Below are positions 1-8,349 of a stretch of 64,000 nucleotides of DNA, in pieces. The notes beneath the pieces are model-generated. The model was not told the DNA's origin. It did no database searches and saw only the letters and a program-made list of their open reading frames with translations. The position numbers were made by a program, and so were the translations under genes. The number at the start of each line of letters is the position of its first letter. Position 1 is the stretch's first letter. This stretch comes from JACNJF01 sp050288105. GTDB lineage: Bacteria; Pseudomonadota; Gammaproteobacteria; GCA-001735895. Location of the stretch: contig JBNKDE010000002.1 in assembly GCA_050288105.1 (NCBI GenBank), forward strand, positions 353,252 to 417,251, given 5' to 3'.

Positions 1-855
1 CCCAACCTGACCGTAGAGCAGGCGTTTGAACTTTCCGACGCTTCTGCCGAACGTTCTGCTGGCGGCTGTACCATCGACCTGTCTGAAGAGTCGGTCGCTG
101 AATACCTGCGCTCCAACATCGTTATGCTGCGCTGGATGATCGACAATGGCTATGAAGATCCCCGTACTCTGGAACGTCGCGCACGCGCAATGGAAGCCTG
201 GCTGGAAAATCCAACCCTGCTACGTGCTGATGAAGATGCGGAATACGCTGAAGTTATCGAAATCAATATGTCAGAAATCACCGAGCCTTTACTGGCCTGT
301 CCCAACGATCCTGACGATGTGAAGCCGTTATCTGAGGTTGCCGGTGCTAAAATAGATGAAGTATTCATTGGTTCCTGCATGACCAATATCGGACATTTTC
401 GTGCTGCTGCCAAACTGCTGGATGCCTCCGGCGGCGTGATTCCTACCCGTTTATGGGTGGCTCCACCGACCAAGATGGATGCACACCAGCTGATGGATGA
501 AGGTATTTACAATATCTACGCTGCCGCAGGTGCACGTACCGAAATGCCCGGCTGCTCATTATGTATGGGTAACCAGGCTCGTATTGCAGCTAACTCCACC
601 GCTGTCTCCACCTCTACGCGTAACTTCCCCAACCGTCTGGGACAGGGCGCTGATGTATATCTGGCCTCTGCTGAACTGGCTGCAATCGCCGCCATTCTGG
701 GTAAGTTACCTACCGTTGAAGAGTATATGCAGTATGCCAATCAGATAAATAGCATGTCGGCTGATATCTATAAATACCTGAATTTTGACAAGATTCCGGA
801 CTTTGTAGCCTCTGCGGAACGTGGCAAAACAGCAGCGGTTGAAATGAATTTCTAA
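1..855 (+). CDS. acnB: Aconitate hydratase B, C-terminal part (5' end outside window)
   Basis: The frame is open from base 1 to the stop at 853-855, so this is the last ~284 residues of a protein that normally has ~860. AcnB interconverts citrate and isocitrate in the cytoplasmic TCA cycle through a 4Fe-4S cluster, and can also isomerise 2-methylisocitrate. Recognisable blocks are AERSAGGC near the left edge, APPTKMDAHQL, and the cluster ligands in GSCMTNIGH and PGCSLCMGNQAR; the substrate-binding STSTRNFPNR block is intact. All three cluster cysteines are present, so this is an active type B enzyme. A good intrinsic terminator follows directly, so acnB ends its transcription unit here. Confidence 0.96.
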   Translation, partial: PNLTVEQAFELSDASAERSAGGCTIDLSEESVAEYLRSNIVMLRWMIDNGYEDPRTLERRARAMEAWLENPTLLRADEDAEYAEVIEINMSEITEPLLACPNDPDDVKPLSEVAGAKIDEVFIGSCMTNIGHFRAAAKLLDASGGVIPTRLWVAPPTKMDAHQLMDEGIYNIYAAAGARTEMPGCSLCMGNQARIAANSTAVSTSTRNFPNRLGQGADVYLASAELAAIAAILGKLPTVEEYMQYANQINSMSADIYKYLNFDKIPDFVASAERGKTAAVEMNF

Positions 856-878
856 TTCATTTTGCGTTACGATCTGAT

Positions 879-908
879 AAAAAGCCGGAATCTTTCCGGC
901 TTTTTTTT
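879..908 (+). terminator. Rho-independent terminator of acnB
   Basis: A GC-centred hairpin with arms AAAGCCGGAA and TTCCGGCTTT and a very short loop runs into eight T residues at 901-908, 24 bases past the acnB stop. This is a textbook intrinsic terminator and separates acnB from the signal peptidase gene. Confidence 0.9.
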
Positions 909-962
909 GTCTTGATAAAGTGCTTTACTGTTTTTATCACTATCCATCTATAAGAGGCCGGG

Positions 963-1616
963 ATGCATCATTCACTGATTAAAATCATTCGCGATAACCG
1001 GGGCTTTATCCTGTTTATGCTGCTGATGTTTGTTTTTCGCAGCGTGGTCGCGGATTGGAATACCGTACCCACCGGTTCCATGAAACCAACCATACTGGAA
1101 GGTGACCGTATTCTGGTGAACAAAATGGCCTATGATATTCGCCTGCCTTTTAGCCATATCTCTGTTATTAAGCTGGACGACCCACAGCGTGGTGATGTGG
1201 TCGTTTTTGATTCATCGGTATCAGACAAAAGACTGGTCAAGCGCGTCATTGCGATCCCTGGTGATACGATCAGTATGTCGCATAATCAGCTCACCCTGAA
1301 TGGACAAAAATTGCCTTACCAGATCAGGCAAAGCTATCGCGACAAACTGGACGTGGTGGAAAACCTGAAAGGGGTGCACCATGACATTTGGGTCCATATG
1401 AATGCCAACCCCCAGTACACCAGCTTTGACCCCATCTCGGTACCCGAAAATTACTATCTGGTGTTAGGTGATAATCGTGATAACAGCGCCGATTCGCGCG
1501 TGATTGGCCTGGTGCCGCGTGACGAGATCGTGGGACGCTCGCGCAACATCGTCATGTCGCTCAACTATGACAATTACTATCTGCCGCGTAGCGATCGTTT
1601 CTTCAAAGCCCTGTAG
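963..1616 (+). CDS. lepB: Signal peptidase I
   Basis: Membrane-bound serine protease (S26) that removes signal peptides from exported proteins. An N-terminal hydrophobic anchor (about residues 15-30) precedes the catalytic serine in PTGSMKPT (Ser39); the general-base lysine is in KRVIAIPGD (Lys93), and the C-terminal GDNRDNSADSR box is intact. At 217 residues it is shorter than E. coli LepB (324) and has a single anchor, as in many non-enteric bacteria. The neighbours acnB and a membrane protein are not the usual lepA-lepB-rnc context, so it may be an additional or relocated copy. The ATG at 963 lies 54 bases after the acnB terminator. Confidence 0.93.
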   Translation: MHHSLIKIIRDNRGFILFMLLMFVFRSVVADWNTVPTGSMKPTILEGDRILVNKMAYDIRLPFSHISVIKLDDPQRGDVVVFDSSVSDKRLVKRVIAIPGDTISMSHNQLTLNGQKLPYQIRQSYRDKLDVVENLKGVHHDIWVHMNANPQYTSFDPISVPENYYLVLGDNRDNSADSRVIGLVPRDEIVGRSRNIVMSLNYDNYYLPRSDRFFKAL

Positions 1617-1634
1617 GTATTTCCTCTCAATTTC

Positions 1635-2645
1635 ATGATAAGCAGAGAGAAACTTGAACAGGCCGTGCAGCGTGAGCTGATCCAACCCGATCAGGTCGAC
1701 GCGCTGTATCAGTTTTTAAACAGCGAAAAGGATGAAATCTCAACTGCTGTATTGAATAGCGAAGAGCCGCTAAAATTCATTCGTAGCTTTGGCGATATTT
1801 TTATCACGCTGGGAATCGTGCTGCTGGTACTGGCCAGTCATCAAATCGCTCTCAGCGGTTATTATTTCCTGATTCCGGCTGCCGGATTTGTCCTGCTGGC
1901 TGAATGGCTGGTCAGGGTACGCAAGCTGGCCCTGCCCGGCATTGCAATCCTGTTATCGATACTTTATTTCGTGAACCGGGCTATCGATTTCAATCACAAT
2001 GAAGCAACCACTATGGGGCTGGCCGTGCTCAGCGTAACCAGTCTGCTGTTTTATCTACGTTATCGCATGCCGTTTAGTCTGCTGCCACTGGTAGCCGGCC
2101 TGCTGGCTATCGTCGTGTTACAGATGGGCATGGATTTACTCGACAGGCCCTGGGTATTTATCCTGTTAGGCCTGCTGGTTTTTAGCATTGCGATGAGTTT
2201 TGATATTCAGGATCCCGCGCGAAAGACTCATCTCAGCGATAGTGCATTCTGGCTGCATTTATTGGCAGCACCGCTTATCGTACATGGCTCCATGGTCACT
2301 TTACTGATTAATGACCCTGCCTGGTTACAGTCAATAAATAAAGAAGTCATCATGATCATCTTCTTTGCCACCTTTTTTCTGATTGCATTGTTACTGGATC
2401 GCCGCGCGCTACTGATTTCTACCCAGCTTTATGTTATCTATGCGATGACCCAGATTTTAACCAGCCATCTCAATAGCTCGCAGAATGTCCTCATGTATAT
2501 CCTGCTGGGGCTGGGCCTGTTCGTGATCTTTTTTGGCACCTACTGGTATAAAACTCGCAGCCTGATTTTTGGTTTTTTAAAGCAGACTCTGCTTAGTCAC
2601 TATCTTCCCAGCTTTAGTGACGTGGGCTCGGCTAAAGTGGGTTGA
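1635..2645 (+). CDS. Multi-pass membrane protein, DUF2157-like, function unknown
   Basis: A 336-residue protein. The first ~50 residues are hydrophilic and helical (MISREKLEQAVQ...), followed by SFGDIFITLGIVLLVLAS and about nine to ten hydrophobic segments to the C terminus. A cytoplasmic helical head followed by many membrane spans resembles the DUF2157/DUF4401 kind of membrane protein; that assignment is from memory of the family and is tentative. No catalytic motif is visible. It starts 18 bases after the lepB stop, so it is probably cotranscribed with lepB. There is no strong Shine-Dalgarno before the ATG at 1635. The function is unknown. Confidence 0.7.
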   Translation: MISREKLEQAVQRELIQPDQVDALYQFLNSEKDEISTAVLNSEEPLKFIRSFGDIFITLGIVLLVLASHQIALSGYYFLIPAAGFVLLAEWLVRVRKLALPGIAILLSILYFVNRAIDFNHNEATTMGLAVLSVTSLLFYLRYRMPFSLLPLVAGLLAIVVLQMGMDLLDRPWVFILLGLLVFSIAMSFDIQDPARKTHLSDSAFWLHLLAAPLIVHGSMVTLLINDPAWLQSINKEVIMIIFFATFFLIALLLDRRALLISTQLYVIYAMTQILTSHLNSSQNVLMYILLGLGLFVIFFGTYWYKTRSLIFGFLKQTLLSHYLPSFSDVGSAKVG

Positions 2646-2794
2646 GCAAACTCACACTCTGAATTATTAATCCGGCATACCTGATCGCTGGGTTAATTGT
2701 CATCCGGCACGAAATTAATTGCATCCTTTTCATAATTTTTCCGTCCTGTTTATAAGCCATCAGGCTGATTTTTAAACTAACCCGGAGAACGACT

Positions 2795-3352
2795 ATGAGT
2801 CAGTGCCAATGTAATATTGATGATGCGATTGAAGCAGCGAGGAACAAAAATCAATCCAAACAGATTGATATCCAGTTGTTATACCTTGACCTGGATGTTT
2901 GCGAACCCTGCCAGGCTACCGAAAGTAATCTGGAGCTTGCACTGGATGAAGTAAGCCAACTGCTTGAAAAATCAGGTCACCACATAAAACTCGAAAAGAT
3001 ACATATCGACTCTGAGCAATCTGCAATTCAAAATCGATTTCTGTCATCACCTACGATCAGGGTAAATGGACAGGATATTCAACTGGATTTCAGAGAAGAC
3101 CATTGTTCCACCTGTAGTTCCCTGACCAATGAAAGCTCGGTCGATTGTCGAACCTGGGTATACCAGGGGCAGGAATATCATGCACCGCCCAGGGAGATGA
3201 TTATCGAATCTGTGTTGCGCAGCGTTTATAGCGAAACCAGCCAAGAAGCTGACGATGAAAGCAGCTACCTGCTTCCGCAAAATTTGAAAAACTTTTTCAC
3301 TAATAAAAAAGAAGTTTCCTCTTCCTGCTGTGCTGCTAGCACTAGCTGCTAA
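2795..3352 (+). CDS. Cysteine-rich thioredoxin-like protein, DUF2703 family
   Basis: 185 residues. It has an N-terminal CQC (Cys4, Cys6), a thioredoxin-like CEPC at residues 36-39 following a beta strand (IQLLYLDLDVC), the SPTIRVNG strand typical of thioredoxin-fold cis-loops, HCSTCSS, a second block VDCRTWVYQGQEYHAPP, and a C-terminal tail with CC at 178-179 and Cys185. This matches the DUF2703 family, whose role is undetermined. The tail resembles those of metal- or metalloid-binding proteins. A good ribosome site (CGGAG) precedes the ATG. Downstream are an ArsP-like permease and a SigZ-like sigma factor, so a role in thiol-dependent capture or reduction of a soft metal or metalloid is inferred, not shown. 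Confidence 0.8.
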   Translation: MSQCQCNIDDAIEAARNKNQSKQIDIQLLYLDLDVCEPCQATESNLELALDEVSQLLEKSGHHIKLEKIHIDSEQSAIQNRFLSSPTIRVNGQDIQLDFREDHCSTCSSLTNESSVDCRTWVYQGQEYHAPPREMIIESVLRSVYSETSQEADDESSYLLPQNLKNFFTNKKEVSSSCCAASTSC

Positions 3353-3363
3353 ACCCCCTATCT

Positions 3364-3383
3364 GCACCCGCTTTCGCGGGTGC
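3364..3383 (+). promoter_or_regulatory. Intercistronic hairpin between DUF2703 and permease genes
   Basis: Perfect 8-bp inverted repeat GCACCCGC / GCGGGTGC with a four-base loop, 12 bases past the DUF2703 stop and 24 bases before the permease ATG. No T tract follows, so it is more likely an mRNA processing or stability hairpin, or an attenuator that lowers permease expression, than a full terminator. Confidence 0.55.
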
Positions 3384-3406
3384 TCAACTTAAGCGAGATT
3401 TACAGC

Positions 3407-4354
3407 ATGTTTGAATTATTTGGAAACTGGATTGCGTATTCAGTTTTATCTCTTGAGCGTGGTAGCCAGCTTGGTGATGCAGTGCAATTTTTTGCCATGG
3501 ACATTACCAAAATATTTATATTGCTAACTGTCATTGTTTATCTATTTGGATACCTCAGACCATTTCTTAACGGCCATAAAATAAGGCGATACCTTTCTGG
3601 CAGAAGAAAGGAGCCCGCCCGAATCCTGGCGATATTACTGGGCGCTATTTCACCGTTTTGTTCCTGTTCAAGCGTCCCTTTATTCATAGGCTTTGTCGAG
3701 GCGCGAATATCGCTCGGTATCGCATTTGCTTTTTTAATTTCCAGCCCACTAATCAACGAAGTCGCGGTGGTATTACTCATTAGTACCCTGGGCTGGCAGA
3801 TAACATTGCTGTACCTGGGACTGGGTATCACCATTGCCTACCTGGTCAGCTATTTGATAGAGCGATTTAAGCCCGAACAATGGGTAGAGCCATACGTCTG
3901 GGATATCGCGCTACCTGAAACACATGAGCCCTCGAATTTATCCATCGGGGATCGCCATACATTTGCAATCGCTGAGGTATACAAGATTGTTTCCAGGGTC
4001 TGGCTTTGGTTGATTGTTGGCATAGCTGTAGGGGCATCGTTTCATGGCTATATACCTTCGCAATGGGTCACCACGATTAATGAACAATATGCTATCTTAT
4101 CTGTACCCCTGGCTGTATTGGTAGGTATTCCATTATATTCTGATATCGCTGCTACCATCCCATTCGCTGAAGCGATGTTAATTAAGGGTGCAACTCTGGG
4201 TACAGTTATGGCTTTAATCATGAGTATTTCAGCAATCTCATTACCTGAATTTTTGATCCTGAGGAAAATCATTACCTGGAAGGGCTTACTTTCTTTTGCA
4301 GCAATGCTTGCTGTTTCATTTACCCTGATTGGGTGGTTACTTAATGCCATTTAA
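3407..4354 (+). CDS. ArsP-like permease (DUF318/UPF0718 family)
   Basis: 315 residues from the chosen start, with eight or so membrane spans in two halves separated by a hydrophilic loop (about residues 160-190). The family signature SPFCSCSSVPLFIGF followed by LISSPLINEVAV is clear in the first half; a matching second-half segment is VLVGIPLYSDIAATIPFAEA. Family members include ArsP, an exporter of trivalent organoarsenicals, and others of unknown substrate. The ATG at 3407 was chosen because an in-frame GTG at 3380 lies inside the 3364-3383 hairpin and has no ribosome site. It lies between a cysteine-rich DUF2703 protein and a SigZ-like factor, which suggests soft-metal or metalloid export; the substrate is inferred. 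Confidence 0.85.
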   Translation: MFELFGNWIAYSVLSLERGSQLGDAVQFFAMDITKIFILLTVIVYLFGYLRPFLNGHKIRRYLSGRRKEPARILAILLGAISPFCSCSSVPLFIGFVEARISLGIAFAFLISSPLINEVAVVLLISTLGWQITLLYLGLGITIAYLVSYLIERFKPEQWVEPYVWDIALPETHEPSNLSIGDRHTFAIAEVYKIVSRVWLWLIVGIAVGASFHGYIPSQWVTTINEQYAILSVPLAVLVGIPLYSDIAATIPFAEAMLIKGATLGTVMALIMSISAISLPEFLILRKIITWKGLLSFAAMLAVSFTLIGWLLNAI

Positions 4355-4405
4355 TCAATCAGGGAGCATAGAACAAGAAAATAATTTTAACCCGGCAGCT
4401 AAGCT

Positions 4406-4960
4406 ATGAATGAAAAATTACTCTGGCAGAAACACTATAAACAGTTGAAGGCTTTTATCGTCTCACAGGTAAAGGATCCCATGCTGGCAGAAGATATCCT
4501 GCACGACGTTTATCTCAGGGTAAACAAAAAAATACAAACCGTCGAAAACGATACAAGCATTTCCAGTTGGTTATATCGGGTAACCCGCAATATCATTATT
4601 GACCATTACCGCAGAAACCGGCTTGAGTATATCTCGGAGTATCAGGAGGAAGTTGAAAATATCAATTCACTCGCCTCCATCAGTCAGGAACAGATGGAAC
4701 TGTCAAAGTGCCTGATTCCAATGATTAATGAACTGCCGGAAAAGTACCGGGAAGCCGTCTATCTTTCGGAAATCGAAGGTTATACACAAAAGAAGGTAGC
4801 CGAGATTACCGGTCAGTCTCTTGCTGCGACCAAATCTACCATACTACGCGGCAAAAAAAGGGTCAGAGAGATATTAACCAGATGCTGTAGTATCGAGCTG
4901 GACAGGAGCAATCGAGTATACGATTTCGAAAAAAATCGTTCATCAAAAAAATATTGCTGA
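4406..4960 (+). CDS. sigZ: ECF-type RNA polymerase sigma factor, SigZ family
   Basis: 184 residues: region 2 at about 10-75 (AEDILHDVYLRV, SSWLYRVTRNIIIDHYRR) and region 4 at about 105-158 (LPEKYREAVYLSEIEGYTQKKVAEI, a helix-turn-helix, then RGKKRVREIL). A tail beyond region 4 carries Cys160-Cys161 and ends with Cys184; Cys102 lies in the linker just before region 4. No anti-sigma gene lies next to it, so control may be intrinsic, for instance metal or thiol chemistry on these cysteines. That is inference. It starts 52 bases after the permease stop, on the same strand, and closes the module. The long spacer downstream separates it from the next, oppositely oriented gene. Confidence 0.87.
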   Translation: MNEKLLWQKHYKQLKAFIVSQVKDPMLAEDILHDVYLRVNKKIQTVENDTSISSWLYRVTRNIIIDHYRRNRLEYISEYQEEVENINSLASISQEQMELSKCLIPMINELPEKYREAVYLSEIEGYTQKKVAEITGQSLAATKSTILRGKKRVREILTRCCSIELDRSNRVYDFEKNRSSKKYC

Positions 4961-5141
4961 ATTTCCTGATATGTAACTTTTAATGTCAACAATATACAGG
5001 TCCGTCTTAATCCACAGACTATCTTTACTGGGCATAATATTCAGCAATTTTCCGGTAGATGCTAACCTTATGTGCTGATTTGATCTCACTGCAGCCATAG
5101 CATATAGCACACCTGATACAAACGCCTTCCTGGTTAATCAA

Positions 5142-5174
5142 GCTCTGCAAAGTCTATCCATGGCTTTACAGAGC
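5142..5174. terminator. Possible bidirectional terminator hairpin between sigZ and the hydrolase
   Basis: An 11-bp inverted repeat (GCTCTGCAAAG / CTTTACAGAGC, one mismatch, 11-base loop) lies between two convergent genes. There is no clear T tract on either side, so terminator function is only suggested by position. The rest of 4961-5208 shows no coding sequence. Confidence 0.3.
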
Positions 5175-5208
5175 ACCATAAATGGCAAATGTGATTGGCA
5201 GAGGTTCC

Positions 5209-5931
5209 TTAATTTTTCATAGCATTAACCGCATCGCCAGTGGACCATACACCATTAGAAATCATGCCATAGTTTACCAGCGCCGCCTGATAGGCATCAC
5301 TACCGGGAGCAGCAACGGCATCTTTTACAACATACACCTTAAAGCCATTTTCCATTAATGCTCGCATATGTGAATCTACGCACAGGTTCGCCACCATGCC
5401 ACCTAGAATAACGGTATCTATGTTGCGACTACGTAACTGGTAAATTAGATCATTACTCTCAGGTCCATACATTTTATGCGGAGCGACAACCACCGTATTA
5501 CCGTCTTCTATATACTTTTTATAGGGTTCATAGAAATCAGCGCCTGAACCTTTAAAACCTTCAGGCTCTGACAGACTGGTTCGATGCAATGCCTTCATTT
5601 CCAGAAGTTGCTTTTGCAAGGTACCCGAATTGGACCAGTTGCTATCCAGTGCAGTGTAAACCAGTGGATCAACAGCCAGCGTTATATTTTGCTGCTTGGC
5701 TGTTTTCATCAGGGTTTCAATATTTTTTATTGTGCCCAGTTCTTGCAGGTTTTCCTTTAATAATGGATATAGTTTTCCATCGGCACTCAGGAATTCATTT
5801 TGTGGATCAGTAATCAGCACTGCAGTATGAGCCTTATCTAACACAGCTAAGTCATTCGCTCTTGCACCGACAGGAATAACAGACATGCTCAATGGTAGTA
5901 TAACCAATAGACTGCTAAGTATTTTTCTCAT
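5209..5931 (-). CDS. Exported isochorismatase-fold cysteine hydrolase
   Basis: 240 residues. A Sec signal peptide (MRKILSSLLVILPLSMSV..., likely cut after ARA) predicts a periplasmic enzyme, unusual for this mostly cytoplasmic family. The catalytic triad of the isochorismatase/nicotinamidase family is visible: Asp in LITDPQNEF, Lys in APHKMYGPESND, and Cys in MVANLCVDSHMRA preceded by the conserved cis-peptide region. Substrate unknown; amide or vinyl-ether hydrolysis is typical. The ATG at 5931 is preferred over a GTG at 5940 because AGGTGA lies at the right distance upstream of the ATG. It is divergent from the di-haem peroxidase gene across ~320 bases. Confidence 0.85.
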   Translation of the reverse strand: MRKILSSLLVILPLSMSVIPVGARANDLAVLDKAHTAVLITDPQNEFLSADGKLYPLLKENLQELGTIKNIETLMKTAKQQNITLAVDPLVYTALDSNWSNSGTLQKQLLEMKALHRTSLSEPEGFKGSGADFYEPYKKYIEDGNTVVVAPHKMYGPESNDLIYQLRSRNIDTVILGGMVANLCVDSHMRALMENGFKVYVVKDAVAAPGSDAYQAALVNYGMISNGVWSTGDAVNAMKN

Positions 5932-6018
5932 GTTTATCACCTATAAATTAAGTTAAAAAAAAATGTGTCTTGAAATAAATCTGACGTTCACATTATTCAT
6001 CTGCCTTTTCTCAATTTA

Positions 6019-6034
6019 TGTAGCAATAACTACA
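6019..6034. promoter_or_regulatory. Candidate operator palindrome in the hydrolase-peroxidase divergent region
   Basis: Perfect inverted repeat TGTAG-N6-CTACA. It lies in the 322-base gap between two divergent genes, the peroxidase side of which is followed by a Crp/Fnr-family regulator gene. The shape (two 5-base arms, 6-base spacer) is that of a dimeric helix-turn-helix site of the Crp/Fnr kind, although the bases differ from the E. coli Crp and Fnr consensus. A second inverted repeat (TCCTGA-AAAA-TCAGGA) lies at 6104-6119. Nothing else is recognisable in this gap. Confidence 0.35.
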
Positions 6035-6253
6035 CAAGGATTTTTTTATTTGCCTGGCTCCTAATTCCCCCTGTACGAATAAATTCATTTTCAAAATTTT
6101 ATGTCCTGAAAAATCAGGATTAATCTGGCAATGTAGATTCCGCAACGGTCTCTAAGTCATCTCGTATTCACCCGCCTGTTTGTAACAATTGATACAGAAA
6201 CAAATTTCACAATCTCGTATGTTGCCGTTACTTTTTTTATACGTTGAATAAAA

Positions 6254-7582
6254 ATGACTTACGGTATTATTGATTTACTGCTGCTTGGGATGTTTGTAAT
6301 TTCCCTGGCAGCACTGGCTATATCTAGCATGGTTAACAGTGAACTAGGACCGGTATCCCGACTGAAAAGAAATCATCGCCTTTTACTGATGATGGCTCTG
6401 GGTTCGGGTGTATTAACCTTTTCAGCCAAATTGCTGGTTATCGTGGGTATTGTTAACCTGTCTTCCCCTGATCATTCTTATATTCCGCATGCGTCTAATG
6501 ATCCCTACGTTAACCCTGCAGCAGTCAGTTATCGATACGTAAAGCTGCCCGGAGTACAATCCTTTTCGCTGGATAATGCGCAAAGCAGGCTTTCACCTTA
6601 TATCTGGGAAACCCTGCCCGCTACCGCTCCGGCGCCAGAAAATAACCCGATAACACCACAAAAAGTAACACTGGGAAAGCAGCTGTTCAATGACAAGTCT
6701 TTATCGGTCGATCAGTCGGTATCCTGTGCATCTTGCCATGATCTTTTTCAGGCTGCAGGCGCAGATGGTAGAGCCACTGCCCGGGGGATACAGGATAAAA
6801 CCGGACGAAGGAATACTCCCACGGTGTGGAATACCGCTTTTCAATCCTATTTTTTCTGGGATGGCAGGGCTGCTTCTCTGGAAGAACAGGCTAAAGGCCC
6901 GCTAATAAATCCCATCGAAATGGGTATGCCATCACTGTCACTGGTCGAATCACGCGTGCAGGCAAACGCTTCCTATCAGCAGGCTTTTGCAGATATATAC
7001 GGAAAAGACCAACCAATTACCATTGACCGCATCGCCGAAGTTATCGCTTCATACGAACGATCACTAGTAACCGTAGATACCCCTTATGATCGATTTGTAA
7101 AAGGGGACATGACGGCGATGACGCCTAAACAGATCCGAGGTATGGCGTTATTCGAAAACATGGGATGCGTTAACTGTCATCATGGCCCTAACTTTTCTGC
7201 CGCTAGCGTTTTCGATAATTCTGCTCCTTTTAGAATTTTTCCTGCAAACCCTTCTCCTCTGGAAAACGAATTTGATTTTTCTGATGGCGCTCAAAGTACT
7301 GACATTAAACCACGCCTGATCCTGAGAGTTCCATCGTTACGCAATGTGGCGTTGACGGGTCCCTGGTTGCATAATGGCTCAGTAACAAAATTAGAGGATG
7401 TTGTTCGAATTATGGCAACCGCACAGCTGGGACTATCGGGTCACTATCTATTGTGGACGGATCAATCACGACGCATTGAAGAGATTAATCGACCCATTCC
7501 AGACGATCAACAGATCAACGACATTGTTGCTTTTCTAAATGCCTTGAGTAGTGATAAATTGAACAGCAACACCAATCTTTAA
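6254..7582 (+). CDS. Di-haem cytochrome c peroxidase (CcpA/MauG superfamily), membrane anchored
   Basis: 442 residues. Two haem c sites, CASCH at 158-162 and CVNCH at 305-309, with the conserved spacing of bacterial cytochrome c peroxidases; family blocks RRNTPTVWN, FFWDGRAASLEEQA, NPIEMGM, PSLRNVALTGPWLHNGS are all visible. The family reduces hydrogen peroxide with electrons from c-type cytochromes in the periplasm. Instead of a cleaved signal peptide the first ~75 residues form two hydrophobic segments (about 6-27 and 43-67), so it is anchored in the inner membrane with the haem domain outside. A Crp/Fnr regulator gene follows on the same strand, 77 bases away, probably regulating it. Confidence 0.9.
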   Translation: MTYGIIDLLLLGMFVISLAALAISSMVNSELGPVSRLKRNHRLLLMMALGSGVLTFSAKLLVIVGIVNLSSPDHSYIPHASNDPYVNPAAVSYRYVKLPGVQSFSLDNAQSRLSPYIWETLPATAPAPENNPITPQKVTLGKQLFNDKSLSVDQSVSCASCHDLFQAAGADGRATARGIQDKTGRRNTPTVWNTAFQSYFFWDGRAASLEEQAKGPLINPIEMGMPSLSLVESRVQANASYQQAFADIYGKDQPITIDRIAEVIASYERSLVTVDTPYDRFVKGDMTAMTPKQIRGMALFENMGCVNCHHGPNFSAASVFDNSAPFRIFPANPSPLENEFDFSDGAQSTDIKPRLILRVPSLRNVALTGPWLHNGSVTKLEDVVRIMATAQLGLSGHYLLWTDQSRRIEEINRPIPDDQQINDIVAFLNALSSDKLNSNTNL

Positions 7583-7659
7583 AATGGTAACAGGTCGAGA
7601 CTATCTCCACTATCACCCTGAGACTGTTGTATCGAAAAATATAACCTGTAGGGATCGCA

Positions 7660-8331
7660 ATGAATCTTGACGAACTATCGGATGAACTGGAACTTTCGCT
7701 GCCTGGAAGAGAACAGTTACGCAGCCATATCAGGCAGTTTACCTTTGAACGCTCCGGTCCAGTAATCCATAAAGGCCAGGCTGTATCCGGCGCTTATGTT
7801 GTCATGCAGGGACTACTACGCGTTTTTGCCTATTCCGCTGAAGGTAACGAAGCAACCCTGTATTTGTTACGTCCAGGTGAAACCTGTGTGCTGACACTAA
7901 ATTGCCTGTTTAATAATCTACGCTATCCCGCCTGGGTGGAAGCAAATGCCGGTACCGAAGTTGCCTTCATACCAGGGGAAACCTATCGCAGGCTTTTTGC
8001 CATAGAGCCGGGCATTCAGGATACAACAGTAAAGGCTTTGTCTACGCTCGTCTTTAAATTGATGGATGCTCTGGAAGAGGTCAAGACCTGTAATCTGGAA
8101 CAACGTCTCGCACGCTTTTTACTGAATAATGCCGCTATCGATGGAGAATTGCGAATCACCCAGCAGGAACTTGCAAATCATATAGGCACCACCAGAGAAG
8201 GAATCGCGCGACTTATGCAGAGTTTAAAAGCTGAAGGGCTGGTGACGACCGGAAGAGGTATTGTCAGTATCCAGGATGAGACCGGCTTAGCCGCATTAGT
8301 AACACCTGGTGATGCGCAATGGCCGCTGTAA
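7660..8331 (+). CDS. Crp/Fnr-family transcriptional regulator
   Basis: 223 residues. N-terminal cyclic-nucleotide-binding-like beta-roll (about 20-125; GQAVSGAYVVMQGLLRVF, LLRPGETCVLTLNC), long dimerisation helix, and a C-terminal winged helix (about 150-205) whose recognition region is ITQQELANHIGTTREGIARLMQSL. It lacks the Fnr N-terminal cysteine cluster; two cysteines lie in or near the sensory domain (CVLTLNC) and one near KTCNLEQ. The motif set resembles the one-component regulators with CVLTLNCL-type sequence seen next to redox or sulfur genes. It is downstream of the di-haem peroxidase and probably senses a redox or effector signal. Its stop is 18 bases from the stop of the convergent metal-binding protein. 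Confidence 0.9.
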   Translation: MNLDELSDELELSLPGREQLRSHIRQFTFERSGPVIHKGQAVSGAYVVMQGLLRVFAYSAEGNEATLYLLRPGETCVLTLNCLFNNLRYPAWVEANAGTEVAFIPGETYRRLFAIEPGIQDTTVKALSTLVFKLMDALEEVKTCNLEQRLARFLLNNAAIDGELRITQQELANHIGTTREGIARLMQSLKAEGLVTTGRGIVSIQDETGLAALVTPGDAQWPL

Positions 8332-8349
8332 TTCTTTGGCCCGGTCGAT

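Noticed and set aside
2705..2725. Sigma-54-like promoter (GGCACG ... TTGCA) upstream of the DUF2703 gene
   Set aside because: Seven bases separate the two halves instead of four, so the strict -24/-12 spacing is wrong.
3380..3406. Longer GTG start for the ArsP-like permease
   Set aside because: The GTG lies within the 3364-3383 hairpin with no ribosome site; ATG 3407 is better.
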